A DNA stretch of 64,000 nt from CAZFRF01 sp964540925 (GTDB lineage Bacteria > Patescibacteriota > Microgenomatia > Levybacterales > UBA12049): the NCBI GenBank assembly GCA_964540925.1, contig CAZIOR010000001.1:1-64000 (forward strand), in the 5' to 3' direction. Shown piece by piece: positions 8,269-15,279 of this stretch. Every line of letters starts with the position of its first letter. Within the stretch, counting starts at the first letter, position 1. The notes beneath the pieces are model-generated. The model saw nothing but the letters and a program-made list of their open reading frames with translations, made no database searches and had not been told where the DNA came from. The position numbers and the translations under genes are program-made.

Positions 8269-9075
8269 TTATTTATAAACGCCTCTATATTGTTCTGGAA
8301 GAAGCTTGGCTAATCTTCGCATCATAATTTCAGTTGGTGTTGTTTCGGGATTATTTTCAACAACTTTCTGTAAATCAGCAAAAGAGAAAGGAGATCCCAA
8401 TACAATTCTGACATTATCCATAAAAGGTCTAATGTGTCCTGATTCAGGTAAAACTATTGCAAGGGGCATTGCAAGGCCAATTTCTCCTGAGCTTTTTAAA
8501 GGTCCATGAATTTCTAACGGTGGTTCTTGTAGAACGCCATCTTTGTGTCTAGTGCCTTCTATTGCGGCAAATAAAAGATTTCCAGGAGTTTGCATGACAT
8601 CTCTAGTTTTTTTTAGAGCTTCTACGTTAAACGCTCTAGCAGATAAATTATTTGTAGATTTTGTAGGTTCTGGATAGGCAGACATATCGCCTGGTTGAAT
8701 TACTAAAATTTTTGTGAGACCTGTGTATCCCTCGACTAAATCTGTTGCGGTTCTAGTAATTAAACCGCTTTCTGGTCTTTGGGGGTCGTAATGTTTAAGT
8801 CCAGCAATTCCATATGTATGATCTAGATCAGTTAAATATCTATCTGCAACTCTAGTTGCAAGTACAGGATCTAGGGAGCTAGGGTGGTTCATGTAAACAT
8901 ATAGTGATCGTGGATTGTCAGTGAACACGCCTTCGCCGTGTAAAGCATCTCTAGCAATTGTAGAAAAACCATTTGGATCATCGAGGTGAAATCTAACGGC
9001 TCTTGTTGTTAGCCAAAGACTACGGCCTAAAGTTTGTTCAGCAGCGGATTTACCTAGTTTTCGTAGCTTTTCCAT
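8269..9075 (-). CDS. PlsC-like glycerolipid acyltransferase
   Basis: This 268-aa protein carries the acyltransferase signatures of the PlsC family: NHPSSLD at residues 63-69 (HX4D catalytic motif) and EGTRHKDG near 175 in place of the usual EGTRS block. Members acylate glycerol-phosphate or lysophosphatidate to make phosphatidate. No clear membrane helix is seen, so membrane contact may be peripheral. It sits 6 nt after rplA on the same strand and may be co-transcribed with it. A second, different PlsC-like protein is encoded at 46250. Acyl donor and substrate are unknown. Confidence 0.8.
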   Translation of the reverse strand: MEKLRKLGKSAAEQTLGRSLWLTTRAVRFHLDDPNGFSTIARDALHGEGVFTDNPRSLYVYMNHPSSLDPVLATRVADRYLTDLDHTYGIAGLKHYDPQRPESGLITRTATDLVEGYTGLTKILVIQPGDMSAYPEPTKSTNNLSARAFNVEALKKTRDVMQTPGNLLFAAIEGTRHKDGVLQEPPLEIHGPLKSSGEIGLAMPLAIVLPESGHIRPFMDNVRIVLGSPFSFADLQKVVENNPETTPTEIMMRRLAKLLPEQYRGVYK

Positions 9076-9081
9076 TTAAAA

Positions 9082-9885
9082 TTAAACTTTAATTTTAAAT
9101 CCAGGAGACATTGTGGATTTTAAGGTTATGTTTACAATATTAGATTTTTTAACTGCATCAAGCATTGCGTCGATATTTTCTGCCAATTTTTCAGATCCAA
9201 AAGACATTTTTCCGACAGAAAGATGAAGAAGTGGATTCTTTGATTCTGTTTTAAAATTAAATTGACCGCCCGCATATTTCTTAGCAGCTTCTTCTGGTTT
9301 TTCAGTAATTGTGCCATTTTTTGGATTTGGCATTAGGCCTTTTGGTCCTAAAACTCTAGCAACTCTAGCAAGTTTTGGCATCATTTGAGGAACAGCAAGT
9401 AAAATATCAAAATCTACAACACCTTTTTCGATTTCAGCAATTAACTTATCATCTGCAATAGCAACTCTAGTTTGTTTTCCAGTTCCATGGGGAAGAGTTA
9501 CGCTGCCAGAAACGCCTGGATTTACAGTGTTAATATGTAATTCAACTGTTTCATCGAATTTGCCTCTTTGTAAATCTTTAAGAAGTTCTAGTCCTTCTTT
9601 TACTGAGTAAACTTTTGTTAAATCTACTTTTGCAGCAAGAGTTCCATATTTTTGAGAGTGAAATGCTTTTGAACCTTTCTTAATTGTGACTTGTTTCTTT
9701 TCTACTTTAACTTCTTCGGTTTTTTCTTCAGGAGTTTCAATTTCAACTGAAGCTTCTTCTTCTGTTTGTGCTTGAGCTTGAGCTTTTTGTTCAGCAATTT
9801 TAGCTTCTTTTTTCTTTTGAAGTTCTTCTTGTTGTTTCTTTTCTTGTTCTTCGTCTCCTAATACTTTTACTCTAATTTTTCCCAT
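9082..9885 (-). CDS. rplA: 50S ribosomal protein L1 with N-terminal charged extension
   Basis: This 267-aa protein is L1, which binds the L1 stalk of 23S rRNA and represses its own operon. The conserved core starts near residue 75 (KAFHSQKYGTLAAKVDLTKV) and includes VTLPHGTGKQTRVAI, ARVLGPKGLMPNPKNGTIT and the closing TMSPGFKIKV. The first 75 residues are an unusual low-complexity segment rich in Lys, Glu and Gln. The start at 9885 (MGKIRVKVLGDEE) is 1 nt after the rplK stop. Normal length is about 230. Confidence 0.96.
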   Translation of the reverse strand: MGKIRVKVLGDEEQEKKQQEELQKKKEAKIAEQKAQAQAQTEEEASVEIETPEEKTEEVKVEKKQVTIKKGSKAFHSQKYGTLAAKVDLTKVYSVKEGLELLKDLQRGKFDETVELHINTVNPGVSGSVTLPHGTGKQTRVAIADDKLIAEIEKGVVDFDILLAVPQMMPKLARVARVLGPKGLMPNPKNGTITEKPEEAAKKYAGGQFNFKTESKNPLLHLSVGKMSFGSEKLAENIDAMLDAVKKSNIVNITLKSTMSPGFKIKV

Positions 9886-9886
9886 A

Positions 9887-10309
9887 TTATTGTACTTTTA
9901 CGCCCATTGAGCGGGCTACTCCTTCCACAATTTTTACTGCTGGTTCTAATTCATCAGTGTTTAAATCTTCCATTTTGTTTTTAGCAATTTCTTCTGCTTG
10001 AGCTCTTGAGAGAGTACCAGCAACTTCGGTTCCTGGTTTGCCAGCACCTTTTTCTTTACCTAAAGCTTTTTTGATCATTTCAGCAATAGGAGATTTCTTA
10101 ACGATGAAAGAAAAAGTTCTATCTTCATAAACAGTAATAACCGCTGGAACAATAGTTCCTTTTTGATCTGCAGTTTTATCATTAAATGCCTTTACAAACT
10201 CCATAATAGGGAGTCCATGAGGTCCTAATGCTGTTCCAACAGGTGGTGCAGGAGTTGCAGCTCCAGCTGGAATGTTAATTTTAATTAATGTTTTAATTTT
10301 CTTTGCCAT
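9887..10309 (-). CDS. rplK: 50S ribosomal protein L11
   Basis: This 140-aa protein is L11 of the GTPase-associated centre. The N-terminal domain with PAGAATPAPPVGTALGPHGL and the C-terminal rRNA-binding domain ending GVARSMGVKVQ are complete, and length is standard. It precedes rplA and has its own promoter overlapping the nusG stop, plus a structured leader. The hairpin in that leader resembles the L1 target site. Confidence 0.97.
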   Translation of the reverse strand: MAKKIKTLIKINIPAGAATPAPPVGTALGPHGLPIMEFVKAFNDKTADQKGTIVPAVITVYEDRTFSFIVKKSPIAEMIKKALGKEKGAGKPGTEVAGTLSRAQAEEIAKNKMEDLNTDELEPAVKIVEGVARSMGVKVQ

Positions 10310-10404
10310 ATTTTTCTTTGGGATTTTGTAGAGAAGTTACTCTTTTAAGAGGTTTCTTATCTACTGGTTCAATCGACTTATGTCTCCCAGATTAACAATA
10401 AGTT
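10310..10404 (-). ncRNA. rplK-rplA leader with probable L1-binding hairpin
   Basis: The leader contains, on the minus strand, a CTGG/CCAG stem (plus 10364-10390) enclosing GA and GATTGAA asymmetric internal strands and a GAC-ATAA-GTC tip. The arrangement of two short stems around an asymmetric loop resembles known L1 mRNA and 23S target sites. A second hairpin (CTCTT/AAGAG) follows near 10338-10352. The L1 assignment is an inference from shape and position. Confidence 0.5.
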
Positions 10405-10410
10405 GTCTGT

Positions 10411-10416
10411 ATTATA
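10411..10416 (-). promoter_or_regulatory. Internal promoter (-10 box) for rplK-rplA
   Basis: A perfect TATAAT on the minus strand overlaps the nusG stop codon (TAA) and would start transcription about 95 nt before rplK. The matching -35 is weak (TAGACT at 18 bp spacing), so this may be a partial promoter. Confidence 0.5.
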
Positions 10417-11182
10417 TCTTACTTACTTGTAAAAAGTCTAGTTCAACTGGTGTTTCTCTTCCGAAAATAGAAACTAAGACTTTTAATTTACCTTTAGCTT
10501 CATCAATAGTATCAATTGTTCCTAAGAAATCAGAGAATGGTCCGTCAACAATTTTTACAGCTTCACCAGTTGTAAATGATGTTGTGTATAAAGGTTGTTC
10601 TGATTGCATAAACTTTTGAATTGCTTCAACTTCTTTTTCAGAAATTGGAGTTGGCTTATTGCCTGCGCCAATAAAGGCGGTTACGCCTTGAGTTGTTCTA
10701 ACTAAAAGCCATGATTCATCATCTAAGATCATTTTTACTAATACGTAGCCTGGGAATATTTTTTCTTTAACGTTTTCTTTTTTACCTTGGGCAACTTTTA
10801 CTGTATCTCTGGTTGGAACAATGATGTCAAAGATTCTGTTTTCAAATCCCATTGATTCAACTCTTTGATTAAGTGATTTTGCAACTTTATTTTCATGACC
10901 TGAATAGGTATGAACGATATACCATTTAGCATCATCAGCTGGTGTGTGTGGTTTTTCGGCGACTGGAGCAGGTTGTTCTTCTTCAGTTACTTCTTCAATT
11001 TTTTCAGTCTTTTCTTCTAATGCTTGTGTTGCTACTTCTTCTTGGACTTCTCCTTCAGCCTTAACTTCTTCTGGAGTAGGGGTTACTTCGAGTTCCGTAT
11101 TTGCTTCTTCCACGACATCAGCTGCTGGTTCTACAGCAGGTTGTTCTTCTTGTACGTCTTGTAATTTTTTATCGTCTATCAT
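10412..11182 (-). CDS. nusG: Transcription termination/antitermination factor NusG with N-terminal extension
   Basis: This 256-aa protein has the NGN domain from about residue 86 (KWYIVHTYSGHENKVAKSL), including GYVLVKMILDDESW, and a KOW domain near 205 (GEAVKIVDGPFSDFLG). NusG links RNA polymerase to ribosomes and Rho and contributes to rRNA antitermination. The first 85 residues are an acidic Glu/Val/Pro/Ala-rich low-complexity segment not present in standard NusG (about 180 aa). It follows secE by 1 nt. The function of the extension is unknown. Confidence 0.95.
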   Translation of the reverse strand: MIDDKKLQDVQEEQPAVEPAADVVEEANTELEVTPTPEEVKAEGEVQEEVATQALEEKTEKIEEVTEEEQPAPVAEKPHTPADDAKWYIVHTYSGHENKVAKSLNQRVESMGFENRIFDIIVPTRDTVKVAQGKKENVKEKIFPGYVLVKMILDDESWLLVRTTQGVTAFIGAGNKPTPISEKEVEAIQKFMQSEQPLYTTSFTTGEAVKIVDGPFSDFLGTIDTIDEAKGKLKVLVSIFGRETPVELDFLQVSKI

Positions 11183-11183
11183 T

Positions 11184-11372
11184 TTATCTTGCTACTATTA
11201 GCTGAACTATTTTGGTAAGCAGGAGATCGATTCCTCCTAAGAACAGTCCGATTCCTAAGCTTACTATGATTACAACACTAGTTAGTCTAATTACTTCTTC
11301 TCTTGATGGCCATACCACTTTTTTTAATTCGTCTCTTACTTCCTTAAAAAAATTAACTGGTGTTGTTGCCAT
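11184..11372 (-). CDS. secE: Preprotein translocase subunit SecE
   Basis: This 62-aa single-span membrane protein is the essential clamp of the SecYEG channel. The amphipathic helix FFKEVRDELKKVVWPSREEV (residues 9-28) is the family hallmark and is followed by one transmembrane helix (residues 30-57). It is the minimal Gram-positive-like form. It heads the nusG, rplK, rplA gene order. Confidence 0.95.
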   Translation of the reverse strand: MATTPVNFFKEVRDELKKVVWPSREEVIRLTSVVIIVSLGIGLFLGGIDLLLTKIVQLIVAR

Positions 11373-11377
11373 AAATA

Positions 11378-11412
11378 AAATCCCAACATAATAATATTCT
11401 GGGATTTGTCAA
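11378..11412 (-). promoter_or_regulatory. secE promoter with inverted repeat over the -10 region
   Basis: TTGACA (plus 11407-11412) and TATGTT (plus 11385-11390) are 16 bp apart on the minus strand. A perfect 8-bp inverted repeat, AAATCCCA at 11378-11385 and TGGGATTT at 11400-11407, brackets the spacer and -10. It could be an operator or an RNA hairpin of an upstream transcript. Confidence 0.45.
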
Positions 11413-11482
11413 CATTTTAGCAAAACTTTGAGCGTATGTAAAGGAGAAGAGATTAGATTGTTAAATTAATAAAAATACTAGA

Positions 11483-11511
11483 TTGACAGAAATTAGTTTT
11501 CACTTTACAAT
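11483..11511 (+). promoter_or_regulatory. galU promoter
   Basis: TTGACA at 11483-11488 and TACAAT at 11506-11511 are separated by exactly 17 bp. Transcription would begin about 5 nt before the galU ATG. A second TATAAT at 11514-11519 lies even closer. Confidence 0.65.
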
Positions 11512-11523
11512 CATATAATAACT

Positions 11524-12414
11524 ATGGGAAAGATAAGAAAAGCAGTTATTCCCGCAGCTGGTTTCGGAACCAGATTTTTACCTCAAACTAAGGCTATGCC
11601 TAAGGAAATGCTTCCAATTGTTGATAAGCCAGTTATTCAATATGTTGTCGAAGAACTAGTAGGAGCAGGAATTACAGATATCATTTTAGTTACTGGATAT
11701 CATAAGAGAACAATTGAAGATCATTTTGATGCAGCTAACTTAGATTTACTTGAAAACTTAAGAATGGGTGGAGAAAAGAAAAAGCCACTTCTTGAACAAG
11801 TTGAAGAAATTTCCTCTTTAGCAAATTTTATTTACGTAAGACAAAAAGGACCATATGGAAACGGAACTCCACTTATGAATGTTAGACATTTAATTGGTAA
11901 TGAGCCATTTATCTATGCTTTCTCTGATGATTTTATAGTTGCTGAGCCTTCAAGGTTTAAGCAAATGATTGCACTTTATGAAAAATATAACTGTTCAGTT
12001 TTGGGTAGTGTAAAAGCCACAAAAGATGAAGATTACGATAGATATGGTTTTGCAGGCGGAGAAGAAATTGAACCAGGTGTAATTGATACAAAAGTTATTA
12101 TTGAAAAACCTGGTAAAGCAGCAGCTCCTTCTGACCTTGCAAATGTTTCCGGCTTTTTATTCACACCAGACATTTTTGAGTATTTAGAAAAAATCATGGA
12201 AGATTTAAGAGAAGGCGAAGAGTTTTATTATAATGATGCTTTAAAGAGAATGTTGTCAGATGGTAAAAGAGTATTGGCTGCAGAAATTAAAGGTGGAAGA
12301 TATTATGATACTGGAAATAAGCTTGAATATATGAAGACAGTAGTTGAGCTTGGTCTTAAAAACGAAGATATTAAAGACGAATTTAAAAAATTCCTCGAAA
12401 GTTTAAATATTTAA
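11524..12414 (+). CDS. galU: UTP-glucose-1-phosphate uridylyltransferase
   Basis: This 296-aa enzyme makes UDP-glucose from UTP and glucose-1-phosphate. The nucleotide-binding N-terminus AAGFGTRFLPQTKAMPKEM (from residue 11), the VDKPVIQYVVEE segment, and IEKPGKAAAPSDLANVSGF near 192 are diagnostic. Length is standard. It probably serves glycan synthesis together with the GalT-like protein and the glycosyltransferases in the window. The start codon lies almost at the predicted transcription start. Confidence 0.95.
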   Translation: MGKIRKAVIPAAGFGTRFLPQTKAMPKEMLPIVDKPVIQYVVEELVGAGITDIILVTGYHKRTIEDHFDAANLDLLENLRMGGEKKKPLLEQVEEISSLANFIYVRQKGPYGNGTPLMNVRHLIGNEPFIYAFSDDFIVAEPSRFKQMIALYEKYNCSVLGSVKATKDEDYDRYGFAGGEEIEPGVIDTKVIIEKPGKAAAPSDLANVSGFLFTPDIFEYLEKIMEDLREGEEFYYNDALKRMLSDGKRVLAAEIKGGRYYDTGNKLEYMKTVVELGLKNEDIKDEFKKFLESLNI

Positions 12415-12416
12415 TT

Positions 12417-12740
12417 ATGGCAACAGAAAGATTGGGCAGAAGGCCTCAAATAACTGCCGAAACTCCATCGCTGGTTGAGCCAGGAGTTGGGCAACGCGTA
12501 GTGCCTTTAATGCGAGTTTCGGAAGCAGATAGGCCTCTTCTTGATAGGCGAACCTTAAATGCAAATCGTTATGGTAGTTTAAAAGCAGCTATCGATGATG
12601 TCCATAATGCTGGTAGTGAAGTTTATGGATATTTTGCAGCTCACAAAGGATATGTCTTATCAGTAGTAACAGCTGCAGCTGCAGCAGCAGGCGTTGTAGG
12701 AATTGGTGTTAAAATAAGAAGAAGAGGCGAAAGAAGATGA
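12417..12740 (+). CDS. Hypothetical protein with C-terminal membrane segment
   Basis: This 107-aa protein is not recognised. Residues 1-75 are polar. A hydrophobic Ala/Val-rich helix (YVLSVVTAAAAAAGVVGIGV, about 80-99) is followed by a basic tail RRRGERR, giving a tail-anchored look with the N-terminus outside or the tail in the cytosol. It starts 2 nt after galU and overlaps the PAP2 gene by 4 nt, so it is part of that operon. Confidence 0.6.
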   Translation: MATERLGRRPQITAETPSLVEPGVGQRVVPLMRVSEADRPLLDRRTLNANRYGSLKAAIDDVHNAGSEVYGYFAAHKGYVLSVVTAAAAAAGVVGIGVKIRRRGERR

Positions 12741-13357
12741 AAAAAAATCTGCCCATTATTGGTTTTAATTTTTTAATTTTATTTGTAATATTTTCCTTTT
12801 TGGTCCACAAAGATTTATTTACTCAATTTGACTTCGATATGACCGTAAAGCTTCAAGATAATATAGCAAGAAGCTTTGATTTTCCATTTTCTTTACTTAG
12901 TTTAATTGGTAGTTTTGAGATCTCTGCAATAATATTGCTTTTAATTCTTTTTATTTTCAAAAAATTTAAAGCTATGTTTGTATTTATTTTATTTGGATTT
13001 CTTCATGTTCCAGAGCTTTTTGGAAAAATGTATGTTAATCATCCAGGGCCTCCTTTTATGTTTTTTAGATACGATATAGACTTTTTATTTCCATCATCAT
13101 ATGTTCAACCAGGATCATCATATCCATCTGGCCATTCAGCTAGGGCAATTTTTATCTCAATAGTTTTAGCGTTTTTAGTTTATAAATTAAAGCTAAGGAA
13201 GGAATATAAGTATGTATTATATTTATTAATATTTATATTTGATGTTGCAATGTTAACCAGTAGAGTATACTTAGGTGAGCATTGGACAACAGATGTTATC
13301 GGAGGTTCTTTGTTGGGAGCTGCTTTTAGCTTTTTATCTTTATTTTTTCTACTTTAG
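12737..13357 (+). CDS. PAP2-family membrane phosphatase
   Basis: This 206-aa integral membrane protein has about five or six hydrophobic helices and the phosphatidic acid phosphatase type 2 motifs: YPSGHSARAIF near residue 129 and SRVYLGEHWTTDVIGG near 175 with the catalytic His and Asp. The first motif (KxxxxxxRP) is not clear; LFGKMYVNHPGPPF near 94 is the equivalent region. Relatives dephosphorylate undecaprenyl diphosphate or phosphatidate. It is translationally coupled to the preceding small gene. Confidence 0.85.
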   Translation: MKKNLPIIGFNFLILFVIFSFLVHKDLFTQFDFDMTVKLQDNIARSFDFPFSLLSLIGSFEISAIILLLILFIFKKFKAMFVFILFGFLHVPELFGKMYVNHPGPPFMFFRYDIDFLFPSSYVQPGSSYPSGHSARAIFISIVLAFLVYKLKLRKEYKYVLYLLIFIFDVAMLTSRVYLGEHWTTDVIGGSLLGAAFSFLSLFFLL

Positions 13358-13395
13358 CCATCGTTTTTAGTTAACAAAATTAAGCATTTGTCAAG

Positions 13396-13423
13396 TTGAC
13401 AGACAAGTTCTTTTTGTTATACT
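13396..13423 (+). promoter_or_regulatory. Strong promoter of an unassigned RNA
   Basis: TTGACA at 13396-13401 and TATACT at 13418-13423 are spaced by 16 bp. The predicted start near 13431 coincides with the base of a long RNA stem. Confidence 0.75.
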
Positions 13424-13430
13424 TAATCTG

Positions 13431-13600
13431 TTCTTTGGTATACAGAGTTAGTTGGTAAGATTTTCTCTACATTTCACTGGGTTTGAGGTATCTTACCTTT
13501 GGTAAGAGACAGAGCATGTAGTATTAGCCTGCGGGTTAATATTCAGCTTTCCTAATTTACAGACTTAGGGAAACATCAACTAATTCGGTACCAAAGACGA
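13431..13600 (+). ncRNA. Unassigned multibranched structured RNA candidate (about 170 nt)
   Basis: The transcript downstream of a strong promoter has no ORF but a closed multibranch fold. The outer stem pairs CTTTGGTA (13433-13440) with TACCAAAG (13589-13596) and GTTAGTTG (13447-13454) with CAACTAAT (13577-13584). Inside lie hairpin A (CTACAT 13467 / ATGTAG 13516, capped by TCTTACC-TTT-GGTAAGA), hairpin B (TATTAGCC 13522 / GGTTAATA 13534, loop TGCG) and hairpin C (TTTCCTAA 13548 / TTAGGGAAA 13565). It lacks the conserved cores of SRP RNA, RNase P RNA and tmRNA. It resembles 6S RNA in size and in a GCCTGCGG word, but not in its branching. Confidence 0.65.
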
Positions 13601-13685
13601 ATTTATTCATTTTTCAGGCAGATCTTTCTTCTTTGCTTCGTTTTTGATAAAATAATTTGATCCTAAGATTAATTTTTTAGGTTTT

Positions 13686-13760
13686 GCCGTCTTAGCTCAG
13701 TGGTAGAGCAGCTGTTTTGTAAACAGCAGGTCGTCAGTTCAAGTCTGACAGACGGCTCCA
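13686..13760 (+). tRNA. tRNA-Thr(TGT)
   Basis: The acceptor GCCGTCT pairs with AGACGGC; the anticodon loop TTTGTAA (anticodon TGT) sits in a CTGT/ACAG stem; T-arm GTTCAAGTC is present. The 3' CCA is encoded. It begins a cluster of four tRNA genes and rpmG. Confidence 0.95.
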
Positions 13761-13845
13761 GCTGAGGTGGCGGAGTAGTCAATCGCTCGTGACTGTAGAT
13801 CACGCGACCGGAAGGTCTACGGGAGTGCAAATCTCTCCCTCAGCA
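13761..13845 (+). tRNA. tRNA-Tyr(GTA)
   Basis: This is a class II tRNA with a long variable arm. The acceptor GCTGAGG pairs with CCTCAGC; the anticodon loop CTGTAGA gives GTA. No CCA is encoded. It follows tRNA-Thr directly. Confidence 0.95.
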
Positions 13846-13854
13846 CATTTTTGT

Positions 13855-13926
13855 GCCGGCTTGGCTCAGTGGTAGAGCAAGTCATTGGTAATGACTAGAT
13901 CGTGGGTCCGATTCCCACAGCCGGCT
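13855..13926 (+). tRNA. tRNA-Thr(GGT)
   Basis: The acceptor GCCGGCT pairs with AGCCGGC; the anticodon loop TTGGTAA gives GGT, within a GTCAT/ATGAC stem. No CCA is encoded. It is the second threonine isoacceptor in this cluster. Confidence 0.95.
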
Positions 13927-13931
13927 CAAGG

Positions 13932-13960
13932 TTGAATTCAGCTTGAGTTTTTTATATAAT
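13932..13960 (+). promoter_or_regulatory. rpmG promoter (leaderless arrangement)
   Basis: TTGAAT at 13932-13937 and TATAAT at 13955-13960 are 17 bp apart. Only 8 nt separate the -10 from the rpmG ATG. Confidence 0.7.
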
Positions 13961-13968
13961 ACATTCCT

Positions 13969-14145
13969 ATGGCAAAAAAAGGCGAACACAGAGTAACAAT
14001 TGGATTAGTATGTACTGTTTGTAAAAACAGGAATTATGTCACGTCAAGAAATAAGTTAAATACAGTTGAAAAATTACTTTTGAAAAAGTATTGCAGACAC
14101 TGTAGAAAAGTTACAGACCATAAAGAAAACGAAAAATTAAAATAA
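13969..14145 (+). CDS. rpmG: 50S ribosomal protein L33
   Basis: This 58-aa protein is L33 of the zinc-binding type, with CTVCKNRNY near residues 15-23 and KYCRHCRKVTDHKE near 41-54 providing two CxxC pairs. The start ATG at 13969 gives MAKKGEHRVTIGLVC, the expected N-terminus. It lies between tRNA-Thr and tRNA-Trp, reminiscent of the widespread rpmG-trnW-secE-nusG order, but here secE-nusG lie 2.6 kb away on the opposite strand. Confidence 0.95.
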   Translation: MAKKGEHRVTIGLVCTVCKNRNYVTSRNKLNTVEKLLLKKYCRHCRKVTDHKENEKLK

Positions 14146-14204
14146 CTTCTTTCCTCTTTGCAAGTTGATAGCACATATTCCTTAAGGTATAATTTACGTG
14201 ACGA

Positions 14205-14275
14205 AGGGATGTGGTGAAATGGTATCACAGCAGTCTCCAAAACTGCTTTTCACAGTTCGAATCTGTGCGTCCCTG
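14205..14275 (+). tRNA. tRNA-Trp(CCA)
   Basis: The acceptor AGGGATG pairs with CGTCCCT (one G-U); the anticodon loop CTCCAAA in a GCAGT/ACTGC stem gives CCA. The T-arm GTTCGAATC is present. No 3' CCA is encoded. Confidence 0.93.
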
Positions 14276-14281
14276 CAAATA

Positions 14282-14309
14282 TTGAAAATATTTTCAGGAG
14301 TTGTATAAT
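14282..14309 (+). promoter_or_regulatory. Promoter of the GH99-like gene (leaderless arrangement)
   Basis: TTGAAA at 14282-14287 and TATAAT at 14304-14309 have a 16-bp spacer. The ATG at 14316 is 6 nt after the -10, and there is no Shine-Dalgarno. Confidence 0.7.
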
Positions 14310-14315
14310 CCACAA

Positions 14316-15278
14316 ATGATCTCCGAAAAAGATAGAAAAAGCTCAAGAATAAGACCCTTACTGCGTTCGATGGCTTTGGTGGTTGGAATGAGCTCAGCTC
14401 TTCCCAGTTCAACGGGTGCACCTTCATTTCATCCTCAAGATTTTTGTATTTTCGACTATGGTCCAGCAGAGGTGTCCCCAGTTTTAGCAAATAATATGCT
14501 TAGCACAGGAAATATTGAAGAAGGAATGAAGCCGGTTGAAGGGGGTACAGTATATACAGCAGCCGACGATGTTATTAACGAAACCCAGTATCGAGATTAT
14601 TTTTTAAGGGCTAATATGGACTGCGTAATTTTATCTTGGTATCCAGATCAAAGAGCAAAATATTTTGAGTATTACGCAGATTTTCTAGGTTCTCACCCAG
14701 ATAATCAACTGAAATATACTTTTGAATATGAGCTCTTAGGCGGAGAAGAACCAACTGTTGAGCAAAATAGAGCGCATCTTGAGTTATTAAGTCAACATTT
14801 TTCTGACCCCAATTTTTATACAGATCAAAATGGTATTCCTACTTTTTTTGTTTTTGCTAAAGCTGCAGAAGGTTTGATCGATAATCCTGGTTATGTTGAA
14901 GAGTTTGCTGGTTTAGCTGCTGAATTTAATGCTAGAGCAATTTTAGAAGATTATCCTTTAAATTATTTAAACCCTTTTTATAATGATCCAAATATAGGCT
15001 GGATTGGATATGATAGTGAGCCTTGGGACTTAAGGCCATCAGGAATATATACAACAAAAGATACAACAAGACTTTTAAACGCCTACGATAAATGGGAAGC
15101 AGATCGTGATTTAAAACAATTGCCATATGACGAGAATAGGTTAGTTCAAACTATTGATAGGGCTAAATACTTAGGCAGGCCAATTGTTACAATTGTTTCT
15201 TCGTCTGAAATGGTTGAGGGGACAAATTGGAATTCTGGAATTGTTGATGTGTATGCTCAGCATATACCTGCGAATTAA
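14316..15278 (+). CDS. Putative secreted GH99/WbsX-like glycoside hydrolase
   Basis: This 320-aa protein starts with a basic stretch and a hydrophobic segment (about residues 16-34) ending in a small-residue region, consistent with an exported protein. The mature part has WYPD near residue 110, and a C-terminal EGTNWNSG near 305. These resemble the (beta/alpha)8 endomannosidase-like GH99/GH71 and WbsX groups, whose members carry an NEWNEG-type motif; one acidic residue differs here. The start at 14316 is chosen because an upstream in-frame TTG would lie inside the -10 box. Activity is unproven. Confidence 0.6.
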   Translation: MISEKDRKSSRIRPLLRSMALVVGMSSALPSSTGAPSFHPQDFCIFDYGPAEVSPVLANNMLSTGNIEEGMKPVEGGTVYTAADDVINETQYRDYFLRANMDCVILSWYPDQRAKYFEYYADFLGSHPDNQLKYTFEYELLGGEEPTVEQNRAHLELLSQHFSDPNFYTDQNGIPTFFVFAKAAEGLIDNPGYVEEFAGLAAEFNARAILEDYPLNYLNPFYNDPNIGWIGYDSEPWDLRPSGIYTTKDTTRLLNAYDKWEADRDLKQLPYDENRLVQTIDRAKYLGRPIVTIVSSSEMVEGTNWNSGIVDVYAQHIPAN

Positions 15279-15279
15279 T

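Noticed and set aside
13431..13600. Assignment as 6S RNA
   Set aside because: Size, promoter and a GCCTGCGG word fit, but the interior shows three separate hairpins rather than one long stem with a central bubble.
14194..14490. Minus-strand 98-codon ORF over tRNA-Trp and the start of the GH99-like gene
   Set aside because: It overlaps a tRNA gene and a better supported gene and has no recognisable product.
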